NCBI GenBank assembly: GCA_033807695.1
Contig: CM066300.1
Span: 372,001 to 436,000, forward strand
From: Daedaleopsis sinensis
Taxonomy: Eukaryota > Basidiomycota > Agaricomycetes > Polyporales > Polyporaceae
DNA: 64,000 nt
Reading direction: 5' to 3'
The notes under the pieces were generated by a model. That model searched no databases. It was given only the letters and a program-made list of their open reading frames with translations, and was not told the origin of the DNA. Shown piece by piece: positions 1-11,609 of this stretch. How positions within the stretch are numbered: the first letter of the stretch is position 1; each line of letters starts with the position of its first letter. The position numbers and the translations under genes are program-made.

Positions 1-2822
1 GCGTAAGAGCTGAGCAAGGTACGTACTCGTCTGTCTGGTGTCGAGCTCGTCGACTGCGTCGTCCGACCTCCGCAAGCTCTAGGCCGGCTTCGACGCGGGC
101 ACGTCGATCACAGCCTAGGTCCTGCCGGCTGACCAGGATGACTCTGCAGGGACAGAGTCAGTTCGTTGGCATCGCGGGTTGAGAGATAGGGCACACTCAC
201 AATGACTGTCGTTCTATAAACGTACGTGTAGACCGCGCTGATGACATTCTCCAGCCCAGGAACCGTCTGGCGAAGACGTCCACTGTGAGCGCCGCGTGCG
301 TCGACGCGAGCCGTCTGCCAGAAGGACTTGGCTCAGCACGGGCGACGCCTTCTGCTGTGATCCAACGCGACCACATGTGTGCGCTGCACGCGGCTCTACG
401 CCGGCGGATACAAATGTGGGTGAGCGACGCCGAACCCGGCGAACATCGACGATCGGTATGACACTCACCGGGCGCCGTCGACGCTCTCTGAGCGGACGTC
501 GAGCGTGTGTGGCCGCCGGCGACGTCGCGGTACGTGTACGAGATCAGGAGGTGAGTGTCGGACCACGTCTTGCCGCGTCGCCGGAGTGGTTGGAGAGAGA
601 GAGGTGAGGGTAGGAGAGAGAGGCCCTCGCTGTCGATGTGCTTGGGGAAAGGATGGACGAGAGCGAGCAGCGAGAGTCGGACCCCATCGCGTCGGCCCTC
701 GCCAGTGGGACAGTGCGTGGTGAAGGTGAGAGGGAGAGTCCCGGTCAAGCTCCAGACCTTTGTTCCCACAGTGCCTGTACCATCTGCCGCCCACCCTGCT
801 GCATGTGGCTAAACTGGATATTCCGACGCCGCCCCGGGCCCGAGTATGTCAGAGCTAGAATGTTCACCTCCAACTCGGAGTCTGCCCTCCTCGTTAGCAT
901 TGTACTACAGGATCTGTTACTAGTCGTATGCTTTAGGTGCCGTGACAGTTGAGTAGACAGTTCACTCGTGCAGACACTGTATCTTTCTGCCTTATTCCTG
1001 TGGCAGCTACTAGGAGAGCTATGTCTCTAACTCGATGACATTGATACCATATGGACATCACGGTGTGAACATTCCAGAGTGTGGGTCCCGAACAGCTGAC
1101 ATTCTCATCCCTTTCTTGCGACCTCTACCTCTCTGCGTGCACATCATACAGTGCTACTAATACCATGACATATCACTATTCAAGAAGATGCTGCTGCATC
1201 ATGCCCAAAAGCTGCAGGAATATTCAGGCTGCAGGCGAGCTCATGCTGCGAGCACAATTGTGGTCTTAATGACTCGAATCATCCTGTTCGCTTGCCGCAA
1301 TGTACCTAGTCCCCGAGCTTCCCGAGTCGCGGAAATTCTGACCGGACGGTACGTACAAGAATTGATCGGTCTCTTGAGTTGTCAATGTGACCATGAGAAC
1401 GGTGACATCAGCATGAGATCATTGAACTCGACCAAGTCCAGAGCCACCCTGTGCATAGTCAATTCACTCAGACTATTATCTCGTTAGTTCCAGTGTAGCA
1501 GACTCATATAGGAGCCTTCGTATTACATGTTTAGATAGTCATGTAGTAGCTCAGTGTATAGTTAGTGACTGCCAGCTCTATACACACAAAGTCAGGCAGT
1601 GAGTACTGAAGTGCTGAAGACTCGAAGTATTACCGTTCTTATGAGTGATTCTATCACTGCACAATAATCGAATAGCATCCTGCTAATGCACCAGACATAG
1701 ACGACGATGGACCAAATGGATTTCATCGGCATCGCAGGTGGACAATTATTCGGGTTATTGCATGCAGGCGACTCGTTTGGTCATCCTGCTCAATATGGCA
1801 ATGTAAGCGCTCTTGGCCCATCGCAAAACATCTCGAGTCCCTCACGGGCGTCGCGCACAGCGCAAAGTAGCTACACATCTCATAGAAGGTCTAGTACATT
1901 AAATGAAACATAGTGTTACAACCTGCCCCGCGGGCGTGAGACAGCGAGAATCGCGTATTTTCAAGTCTCTGTGTACAGGGACCACCGACTATGCACCTCC
2001 CGACGGTTCTACGTCGAGCACAGCGCAGCGGGACAATCAGGCAGGCCATGTACGTGCTATAGGTAGACCCACCCGCGGCCAGGCCAAGATGTATAAGCCG
2101 GCCACGATGGAAAATCTCCCCAGAAAGCAGGGAGAACTCGCCAGAGTGCTCATCCATGTCTCCCGCCGTCCCTCCCGCATCTTCCGCCTCCCTCCCGCTC
2201 AAACTCATCCCCCAATCCTCGATTTTCTTGCCATCACACACGGAGCGCCCAGCCATCATGCTTCAGAGCGAGCGACGCTGACACCGCGCAATCTTCGCTG
2301 TCCGCAAAGTTCCCAGATACGCCCCACTCCTCCTCCCCCTGCCCGCCGTGTCCGTCGCTGGTTGGTCGCTCGGCGTGCTCGGGAAGGACGCGTGAGAGAC
2401 CCTCGTGCGCTTCCTCCGGTCGGACGGTCAGAGAGGAGGGCGATCGGGAGGGTCTGTGCGCGAGAACGGGAGAGGGGACCGGGACGGAGGGGGTGCGGGC
2501 TATAAGTGCCTGCGTGCCCATGTCCTGTGCACGCAAGACCCATGTCTCCCCCCTCATCCCCTCCCCTCCCTCCTTTCTCCCGGGAAGCTCTCCTCTACGC
2601 CGCTCCCCATCCGATGTCTGATTCGCTCCTCCGAGTCGCCCACCTGCCGATGGCGCATCCATTCGACTCGCGGGCCCCGATGGCCAGCAGCTCGCCAGTC
2701 GCGCGAGCCCGACTCGTGCGAGCTCGACGTCGCACCCGTGCAGATGCAGAGGTACGTAGCATCGCGTCATGTCGTGTGGGACGTGCCGATGATCTGACAT
2801 CCCGCTGCGACAGAGAGCCCTG

Positions 2823-3785
2823 CTGGAGCTGTCCTCGCACAGACGCACGGTGCCCGCCTCCGAGCGGCCTGGACTAGTATCGTGAGCACGCTCGATCGTA
2901 CGTGCTCTCACTGCACATGGTAGCCTACTCACCTGCGCTCTCCAGCACACGCACGTCGCACGTCGCGCGCGGCCGCACGTCCCGCCGACCGACATCTGTC
3001 CCGACTTGGAGCAAGCCGCCAGTGCCATTAGTCGTGTGCGCACCCGTTCCCGCGTGTCCGTCCACATACTCACTTACACTCGGCAGGACCCACCTTCCAA
3101 GCTGGACTCCGCCTCGACCTCCGTGCATCGATGCGGCTGGTGTGACTCGTCCCGCACAGTACGTGTTCTCGTTACGCGTTCGCGCACCGCACGCGCCGGC
3201 CACTCACGTCCGCGTTGCAGAACCCCCCGCGTCAGACGCGCGAAGACGTCTGGCTGCGCACTCGCACACGGCTCCGAAGCTCGGGGTGCGCTCGACGTGC
3301 TGGAGCTGTCCTCGCACAGACGCACGGTTCCCGCCTCCGAGTGGCCTGGACTGGTATCGTGAGCATTCTCAATCATACTTTCTCTCACAGCACATGGTAG
3401 CCTACTCACCTGCGCTCTCCAGCACGCGCACGTCGCACGTCGCCCGTCGCGCGCGGCCGCACGCCCCGCCGACCGACATCTGTTCCGACTCGGAGCAAGC
3501 GGCCAATGCCATTAGTCGTGTGTGCGCACCCATCCCCGCGTGTCCGTCCGCGTACTGACTCGCACTCGGCAGCTCCCACATCCCAAGCTCGACTCCGCCT
3601 CGACCTCCGTGCATCGATGCGGCTGGTGCGACTCATCCCGCACAGTACGTGTTCTCGTTACGCGTTCGCGCACCGCACGCGCCGGCCACTCACCTCCGCG
3701 TTGCAGAACCCCCCGCGTCAGACGCGCGAAGACGTCTCGCTGGCTGGCTGGATGGGCGGGCACTCGCACACGACTGGGAAGCGCG
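2823..3785. repeat. Direct tandem duplication, unit 477 bp
   Basis: Two adjacent copies start at 2823 and 3300, both with CTGGAGCTGTCCTCGCACAG. They stay aligned to about 3785, at roughly 90% identity by eye, with small indels (for example an extra CCCGTCGCG in copy 2 near 3440). The copies share a segment rich in GT/AG-like junctions, but no reading frame is kept between them, so this looks like non-coding tandem duplication. Confidence 0.8.
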
Positions 3786-6070
3786 GGGTGCACCAAATAT
3801 ATTCGGCACGAGCGGCGGGAGTCGGAGTCCCGCGCCCCAGCGTGCGCACAGAGTCTTCCTCGCGCAGAGCGTGGTGGCGGCGTCGAGCGGACCTCCGCCG
3901 CGTTCCCGCCTCCGGGCCCAGGTGCGATGCATGCCGAGGTGTCGCAGTCGATGCGCCGGCGGGGACCCGTCGATTTCGAAGATTCGTCTTCGCGTCCAAT
4001 GAGATGAGGCGACCATGTCGATTTTGAGAATGCGTCCCCGGACGCCGGGATCCTGTCGAGTACGGTCCGTCGTAGCACACGAGTCGTTCGTGCCAGATGC
4101 CGGTGCGCGGTGCACATGGGGAGCGGCTGGAGAGTACTTAGTCGCGGGGGTCCGGATGGCCATGAAATCGCGATCTTGACTGATTTCGTGACCATCGCGG
4201 ATCGCGGCGGGAGTCACGTCGTCGGTGCGGACTGTTCAGGCCTACACGGAGAGCACAGTTAGAGCGCGAAAGCGGGCGATTTGAGTACATTATGGCCTAA
4301 TTTCTGGCGCACCTGGGACAGACCGGGGCATTCCGGGGGAAGGGCTGCACGGATCGAGAGGTCGTAGAGTGCCGGGAGGTCGGAGAGCGTCGGAGATGCT
4401 CGAACGGCACGCTGGAAGGAGCGAGGGCGGCGGGAGAATGGAGCATGGCCAGTGGGTGTGCAGTCGGGGCTCTGGCCGGCGCGATGTTGGACGTCGCTGG
4501 AGCAGCGTGCGTGCATGCGATCACGTCTGATGGCGGGGTGCAGTGCACGACGGGGTCCGCGGCGAAGGCTGCGGGGGCAGAACGAGGTACTCTTGAGGGA
4601 TGGCGGTGGACTCGAGGGAGACGGGCGCGAGGCGACGCGTCAATCCCGAGCCTGAGGGCAGTGTGCGTGCCAGACGACGCACCCGCGCGGACGCAGAGGT
4701 GCGCAGCGTCGTGTCGCGCGCACTCGACGACTCGGATCTGACTCTGACGTGTCGTCGACACAGGGAGGGCGCGTGGGGCGGCGCCGTAGCCGGCCTCGAC
4801 CGCGGGCCAGTGCGCCCGCGGCGGCGCGTCTTGCAGAAGTCCTGCGTCCCGCATGCGACCCGCAGTGCGCGGCGTGCGTGCACACAGACGCATAGCAGAG
4901 CTGACCTCCGAGCTGCGAGCTGTGGGCTGCGAGTGGTGAGCATGTGTTCAACTCATCACATCTGTCGAGGCACTCACCTGCGCCCTGTTCTGGCCACCTG
5001 CGCCCCGTTCTGGCAGAACACGCACACGGCCGCCGTCCACTCTGCGCGAGCGTATCAGGTTCGTCTGCGCACCTTTGTGTGTCCGGATACTCACCCGTTC
5101 GACCTCCACTTGCAGCCCCAGCCCCGGCCCCGCGTCCCGGACTCGAGCCCTCGGCGCCTTGTGCGGCTCGTCCCGCGCAGTACGTCGTTCGCCCCTCACG
5201 CTCGGGCATTGGCCGCATAACGCCCGGGTGCGCGGCAGGCCGCTTCAGCGTTCAGATACCAGTCCACTCGCAGTCACACGCGCACACAGAACTCGGGGTG
5301 CATGAAATATATTCGGTACGAGACTCCTGTGTCCACGCTAGAGCCCGCACACAGCGTATTCAACACGTTCTCGCACACGCACACGCACAGGGACAGGGAC
5401 ACAGGGCGCAGAGTACGTACCGGGACGACGACTGGGGCTTCATCTTCCAGCTCCCAGCTTCGAGCTCCCAGCTTCCAGCTTCGAGTCGGGCGGCCGCGGT
5501 CTGCCCGCCGTCGCCCGGGTGCGCCTTGGCCGTGTCCAAGACGGGCCCCGACGACGGCGGGCAGCATCCTCTCGGCTGCGGGCGAGCTCGATCGCGCCTC
5601 GATCGCTCGCGGCCGTGAGCGGCGCCGATTTGGGCGTGCCACTCACCGTGCGCGGGTCTCGCGCATGTCCGCAGTGTGCGCCGTCCCGCGCAGAGTGGTG
5701 TGCCCCTGGTCGAGACGCGCAGTGGTTCGGGGAGCGAGAGCCCAGGCTGGCGACGGCGCGGGCGGAGATGGCGTTCGGGTGCGATGAATGGCGGCGAACG
5801 TCGGATTTGAGACTGCGTGCGCGGACGCCGGAGATCTGTCGAGCGGGGTCAGTGGTGCTACGCGAGCGAGTCGTTCGTGCCAGTTGTGGCTGCAGGGGTG
5901 CGCACCGGGAGCGGGTGGAGGGCGGTCGAGGGTCCGGGACCTGCGCGGCTGAGTGCGCTCCCTACGACGCGCGCGTGCAGCTGCATCGGTGCGTAGCGTG
6001 CTGTCGTGTCGCGCGGTAAGACAGGGAGCGTGGGTCGGCGTTGGAAGCTTGGACACCGCGGCGAGTCCCC

Positions 6071-6230
6071 GCTGTACGTGCACAGCGCGAGTCCCGGCTG
6101 TACGTGCACTCCGAGTCGTGCACTCCGAGTCGTGCACTCCGAGTCGTGCTCACTGCATATGACGACGTACTCACATGTGCTTTCCAGACACGTACGACGT
6201 ACTCACATGTGCTTTCCAGACCACGCACAC
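6071..6230. repeat. Cluster of short tandem repeats
   Basis: Three short direct repeats lie end to end. A roughly 21-bp unit (GAGTCCC.GCTGTACGTGCAC) occurs twice, followed by a 14-bp unit (CTCCGAGTCGTGCA) three times. A roughly 31-bp unit containing GACGTACTCACATGTGCTTT then occurs twice. They sit at the right margin of the larger array and look like local slippage products. Confidence 0.75.
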
Positions 6231-6660
6231 GGCCGCCGGCTCCCGTCGCATCCACGACCGATGTCTGCCCGGTCTAGAGGCCGTAGAGTGCGGAGGGGAG
6301 CGCACGGTTGCAGTACTCCTGGCGCGCAGGCTGCGGTGCGCCGAACGGTGATCATGATGGACCAGGACCTGCTCGGCGAGAGATGGCGAGTGAGTGTGGT
6401 AGAAAGACGACGAGTGATTGTGGTAGAAAGACGTAAGGGGAGGGCGTGTCAGACGTTGATGACGTCAGAGACAAGTTCTGCCGCTGAGCTCGCTGTGAGC
6501 GCTAGCTGGAAATCCTCTGGCGCAAGCAAGGCGCAAGCGTCAACTTGTGTACTTTCTTCCGTCCCTTCCTCCATCTCCTCCATCTCCTCCTCTTCGTTGG
6601 CAGACCATCTTATACGAATCAATACTGCTGCTAGACAGTCTTCTCTTGGATCCTATTGCT

Positions 6661-8784
6661 ATGCCGCTTCTGACTTCTCGTATCGCCTCTCGAGCAGCCA
6701 GCTTGCCACCGGAACTGGTCATCGCGTGCCTTCATACTTCTGCGCCATGTCTCATGAGTACAAGCTCGGCACAACTTGCTGCAGCAAGTGAGTAATCTCC
6801 CTGTCACTGCCTGTGAATATATTCGACAGTCTCCACTCGGGGCTCTCTGCGAGATTGACTGACAAAACGTCGCTTCATAGGACCTGCTCCCTCCCGTACC
6901 CGTCTCGTCAAGACTTTGAATCCATCTTCACGCGGAAAGATCGAGATCGCCCCTTCGTTCGTCCGAGAGGACGCTCCACATGTTGGTCGCAAGACATTCG
7001 AGGACAGGGCGAGGCCCAAACGACTCGGTACTCGAGAACAAGACCTGCAGCGGTTCGGCAAGTTACCACCGTCACTCACTCTATCGCGACCTCGGCGAGA
7101 CGACCGTCTTCGTCAGGACCGTGCTCCATCTCCGAGCAAGCCCAAAGTTGTCAACCCGCTCAGTGAAGAGTTCGACATTTCCAAGCGGTCCGCGTCGACG
7201 AAAGACCTGCCCAAAGAGTTCACCTCGCCGCCGCTCATGGATGGGCTCTTAACGTCGATACACAACGTCCTCGGGCGGGATGCCCACCCGACTCCTATCC
7301 AAGCCTTGTCGATAAAACACCTCGTCGGCGCCGAGACAGACCCCGCTCACTATCACGAGTATCTCCTCGCGTCCGAGACGGGGTCGGGGAAGTCGATGGC
7401 GTACCTCCTGCCCGTGATCCAGGACCTCAAGCAGTCGGAGACGAGCAACACGCAGCGGCGCGGCGATCCCTCCGCGCCGCGCCATGCGATGAACCCCCGC
7501 GCACTCGTCCTCGCGCCTACACACGAGCTCTCGCGCCAGCTGTCCGGTTTTGCGAAGGAGCTGCTGCACAATGTGAAGCTCCGTGTGCTGTGCGCGTCGC
7601 GCACGAACACCCCGTCCCGCAAGAACGTCAGCGCGTCGAAGATGGCGGACGCGCTGGTCGAGGGCGAAGATGGCGTGCTTGAGCCGTCGGACGAGATCCT
7701 GATGCGAGCGGGGGGCCAGTCGCATCCTGTGGACATCGTCGTCGGGACGCCGTCGAAGGTGCTCGAGCTCATCCACGGCCGGGGGTGGGACCGCGACACC
7801 AGGGACACGGAGAGCGCAGAGAGACATCCGAAGAGGAAGGTCACGCTTGGCCCGCCGCAGATGGGTCTCGCAGATATCGAGTGGGTGATCGTAGACGAAG
7901 CAGACGTCCTCTTCGGTAAGTGTGTCCGCCGTCGAATTCTCGCCACCAGACTGACGCGATCGATCCTAGACCCCGACTTCCAGGAGGCCACTCGCGCCAT
8001 CCTCTCACAAATCTCCGCTGCACGCGGGCACCCCGTGCCATACGACCCCGTCCTCGACCTCTCCGCGAAGACGGAGCTAACCCCGCTCAACTACCCGTTC
8101 CACCTCGTCCTCACCTCCGCGACGATCCCCTCCGCGCTCGCGGCGTACATCGACCACTTCCACCCAGGGCTCACGCGCCTCGCGTCCCCGAAGCTGCACC
8201 ACCTGCCGGCGACGCTCCAGACGGAGCACTGCAGCTGGACGGGCGGGAACCGGGACGCGGACATCGAGCACCGCTTGCGCCGCGTATGGGCGGACGACAT
8301 GCAGAGGGGGCACGCGAAGTCGAAGGTGCTCGTGTTCTGCAACAGAAGCACGCGTGTCGAGCAGCTCGGCGGTGTCCTCCGCGAGCGCGGGATCGCGAAC
8401 GTCGCGCTGACGAGCGCGGGCGAGGCGCGCAAGCGCGGCTCGAACCACCACCTCGACGGCTTCCTGCGCGTGCGCGAGGAGCCGAGTGGGAGCGCGAGTG
8501 AGGCGGCGGACAAGGCCGCGGCAAGGACGATGGACGACTTGAAGGACGTGCCGCATGTGATGATCACGACGTCGCTGCTCTCGCGCGGGCTCGACTTCGC
8601 GCCCGACGTGAAGCACGTGTTCATCGTCGACGAGCCGAGGAACATGGTCGACTTCTTGCACCGCGCAGGACGCTCGGGGCGGGCTGGCGAGCAGGGGAAG
8701 GTGGTCGTGTTTGGGAAATCGAAGGGACGGGGCTCGGACAAGACGAAGATTGTCAGGAAGAAGGTTGGCGCGCTTACTGCGTGA
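6661..8784 (+). CDS. MRH4: Mitochondrial DEAD-box ATP-dependent RNA helicase MRH4
   Basis: The gene encodes about 658 residues from three exons: 6661-6787, 6881-7915 and 7970-8784. The start at 6661 gives a Ser/Arg/Ala-rich, acid-free leader typical of a mitochondrial targeting peptide. Visible helicase motifs are the Q-motif region (PTPIQALSIKHL), motif I as SETGSGKS, motif Ia as LVLAPTHEL, motif II as DEAD followed by VLFDPDF after splicing, motif III as SAT, and the C-terminal SRGLDF and HRAGRSGRAG. The DEADVLxDPDF and VDEPRNMVDFLHRAGR wording is characteristic of the MRH4 family, which in yeast acts in late assembly of the mitochondrial large ribosomal subunit. Intron 1 is 93 bp. Intron 2 is 54 bp and in frame, so the unspliced frame stays open. 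I am confident in family and strand; the first exon is inferred from splice signals. Confidence 0.92.
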
Positions 8785-9219
8785 AGTGAACGTGGTTCGA
8801 ATGACTGGGCAGCCGTGGCGAGTGAAGTCTAGGATCTACTAATTGCGTGTGTTCCCTTAGAATAATATCCCCGCTCTCACTGCGCCGTGCACCTCTCAAG
8901 GCTTGACAATAGGATGATAGATCCTGAGGACCCGTCTGTTTGTCTTTCCTGCCTCGAGCGGCTACTGATGTCTCCTCCAAAATTATGACCCAATGAGCGA
9001 TTTTCTAGCGGCCATGACAGGCTTCTCATCGCTTTCCCAAGCCAGTGCGTGCATGCATCGCCTCGCAGTCAAGTAACCCTTTACTATGATGTACGACTCT
9101 CTTACTCCTCTCTTTCCTCCTACTCCTCCTGGACTCTCGCCACTATCCAACCACCATCCCTGCCTAGGTGCGCCTATCACTCACATCAATGAATATCAAC
9201 TCATACAAACCTTTACAAG

Positions 9220-10648
9220 ATGCCATCGCCGAAGTCCATTCCCAGCGAGCTTACGGACGCCATCATTGGATCCGTCTCTGTATATGATTGCACGACGCTA
9301 CTCGCATGTGCGCTCGTATGCCGCAACTGGTTGCCTGCCAGCAGACATCGTCTATTCGAGTCCATCAACATCAACTGCACGCAGTACGATCTGTTTGTCG
9401 CCCGCGTCCTCCATTCCGAGGCCATGCGACCATGGCTCTCGTCCGTCCGCCGTTTCGTCCTCCGTGACTGTCTCGGATCGTTGGCGTCGGGCGGATGGGA
9501 CATCGTGACGGCTCCAGAGAACGGTCTCCGGCGGAGCCAGTATCTCCTCCACGACATCATTGGCCGCCTCCCGAACCTGACCGAGCTCGTGCTGGTAGGC
9601 GCAGACTGGATCCAGCGGCCGCCTCATCCAAGTGTCCACCACATCTTGCGGTCACCCGTCGCTCTGCCCAGTCTGCGGGTGCTGTCGCTATGGCACCATA
9701 AGTTCCCCTCCTTCAGCTCACTTCGCAGGATTCTCGCTTCGCTTCCACGCCTCGAAGAGCTGGCTCTGGATGGTGACGTGAGGTGGCCACCCACCGTGCA
9801 CGACCTGTCGTCCGTCCACGCCGCGACCTCCCCAGCCCTCGAGGCACTGCTCATCCTGGCAAACATGCCCGAGGGCTGTCTTGCCGATCTGCTCACATGG
9901 CTCGCTATCACGCCCTCTCGACGATCCATCCGAGAGCTAAGGTTCGATATGGAGTGGACGGACAAACATGTCGCATTCCTGCAGGTGGTCGCTCCCCATC
10001 TCACGACGCTGAGTGCCTTGTCGCTAGGTATGCGCTCGAGTTCTTCACTACCAGCGCATGATACTCACCCACCCCATCGTGTGATGGTGCATCAAGACGT
10101 GGACCGCTACCCCATCACTGAGCTTGTGAACCTACGTTCGCTGGAGCTCTGGTGCAACGAGGGGATGTGGCGTGATGTCGCCTCGCTCTTGCAAATCCTC
10201 CCGGCTCGTCTACATTATCTCGAGTTCGATGTCGGTGCCAGGATCGAGGGCCACATCCCGGTCGGGACCGAGGATGACGGGTTGGAACTACTGGAGCCCA
10301 TCCTGGAGAAGGATCAATTTGCGGAACTGACAATCGTGAAGTTTTCAGTCCACGGAGACTACCCCGATCGCCCGGAGGTTTCTTTTGCGCCCCCGGAAAT
10401 CAAAATCGCTGAGATCGTCCGACAGAAGCTCCCGAAGCTTCACGCTCGTGGTATAATCCGCATATGTGTAGATCTGGTTGGTTTCGCTGATTTTTCGACC
10501 ATGAGCCATACTGACTGTGACGCGTCAGGATCCATATATCAGTGAGTTCGACGAAGACACGGCCAGTTTGTCGGACATGGCCAGTTTGTCGGACACGGCC
10601 AGCTTGGACAGTAGTACATCGGACGACGGGGGTCCTGCGTTGGGATGA
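9220..10648 (+). CDS. F-box protein with leucine-rich C-terminal region
   Basis: The first frame begins at ATG 9220. Residues about 5-50 (IPSELTDAIIGSVSVYD..., ALVCRNWLPASRHRLFESI) fit an F-box, the Skp1-binding module of SCF ubiquitin ligases. The remainder has irregular leucine-rich segments (LPSLRVLSLW, LPRLEELAL, LVNLRSLELW) of the kind used for substrate recognition. The unspliced frame stops at 10545. A 61-bp intron at 10468-10528 (GTAGAT...GTCAG) instead joins RIC to DPYISEFDEDTASLSD and ends at TGA 10648. The resulting tail repeats an 18-bp unit three times (TASLSD/MASLSD/TASLDS) and is acidic, as in related fungal F-box proteins. Another intron near 10027-10100 is possible. The target is unknown. 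It is not closely similar to the F-box trio at 11.6-15.5 and 30.7-32.5 kb. Confidence 0.75.
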
Positions 10649-10793
10649 GGACTACTGCAGTAAAATACAAGTGATCTCGAACGGTAGATGACTCCATGGC
10701 AGCCTATCCCAGAAAGTCCTGTATAGTTCGCGTGCGGTGAGCCGCACGGATAGCAGCCGTCGTGTCTCCGGATCTCCTTCCTATGTATCTTCC

Positions 10794-11413
10794 TCACACC
10801 CACTCCCACGGCAGCTTGAAGCTGCTCCGCTCGTCTTTCGGGATCCTCCAGAACTTCTCCGCCTCCGGCATCGTACACGACGGCCGCGGCCTGAAGAGGT
10901 TCAGGCCCTTCTTCCCGCCGGCGACGATCTCCACGCTGTCGACGAGGCTCGACATGGGCGCGAACGCGTTCGCACAGATCTCGACGTGCGTGCCCCACTC
11001 GTCCTTGTTCTTCGGCATTTCCAGGGCAGGAACTGCAGGACGACCTTGCGGAGCGGGCAGGCGAGGTGCGCGTCTCGGTTACCTCGATGATGGTGGACGC
11101 GAAGAAGCCCCACATGCCAGTGAGCCCGATGCCAGACACCTGAGTCGACGACGATCCCGCCATCGGCCGTCGCCGTGTCGAGCAGCAGGCTGAGCTCCAT
11201 CAGGCACGGGAGGTACTGCAGGAGCGAGGGCAGGAGGGATGGGGTTTCGGAGTGAGTAATCACCCTGTCGCCGGAGTCTGGCATAGTCGTAAATCTTTCG
11301 AAGGGTATCTGGTTGAAGATGGCCACCCAGGTGAGGGGGGAAGCGATGTATGTGGCTCCCACCACCATCTCTTCCTCTCGTGAATCACGCCCCGTCGAGG
11401 CTGGGCCTGAATT
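10794..11413 (-). pseudogene. Unrecognised protein remnant, broken frame
   Basis: The minus strand shows protein-like wording split over frames. A segment from about 11413 to 11130 (VGATYIASPLTWVAIF, LPSLLQYLPCLMELSLLLD) follows a plausible acceptor (AAATTCAG) at about 11414. The reading then passes through SGIGLTGMWGFFASTIIE in another frame. It ends with EMPKNKDEWGTHVEICANAF to FKLPWEWV and a stop at 10794 in the third frame. The intervening GT...AG span I can see is only 39 bp and does not restore the frame. I therefore call this a degraded or mis-assembled gene, not a confident CDS. An upstream exon ending VRIIDG before a GTGAGC donor near 11445 may belong to it. No family was recognised. 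Confidence 0.3.
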
Positions 11414-11609
11414 TCACGTAACAACAACCGTCTTGGGATCTGGTATGTGCTCACCGTCTATGATGCGAACTATCCACCGCCGACTGACTTGGACGTGCAG
11501 CCTCAGCGAGAAGGCATGGGTGAATAGCGGCCGGTGCGTTTCGAGAGGATGGGGTGAGAAGGAGATTGGGTACAGACATGGCCCGCTGCGCCAATTGCGG
11601 GCATATAAT

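Larger units (their letters stand above)
1..6300. repeat. GC-rich decayed tandem-repeat region without a convincing gene
   Basis: This stretch is rich in CpG-containing short words and reads open in several frames on both strands at once, which reflects composition rather than coding. Related blocks recur along it. A block beginning near 2711 resembles blocks near 4661 and 5965. A block at about 3955-4140 resembles about 5775-5925. The motif around 3786-3808 (GGGGTGCACCAAATATATTC) recurs with changes at about 5294-5316. The spacing suggests three or four diverged copies of a unit of roughly 1.3-1.5 kb, one copy enlarged by an internal 477-bp duplication. Bases 1-1900 hold nothing I can assign. 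No rRNA, tRNA or transposon ends were recognised, so the nature of the array is unknown. Confidence 0.55.

Noticed and set aside
197..952. Overlapping open frames on both strands near the left edge
   Set aside because: Arg/Ser/Pro-rich translations open in several frames at once, no motif and no consistent splice structure. Compositional artefact.
2234..3073. 279-residue minus-strand frame
   Set aside because: It runs through the tandem-repeat region, and its translation changes frame between repeat copies, so the frame is not conserved.
4297..4893. Minus-strand 198-residue frame, with rivals on the plus strand
   Set aside because: Same skewed composition; stops and frame differ in the related blocks at 2.7 and 6.0 kb.
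7353..8741. Several long frames antisense to the helicase
   Set aside because: Shadows of the GC-rich MRH4 coding strand, without motifs of their own.
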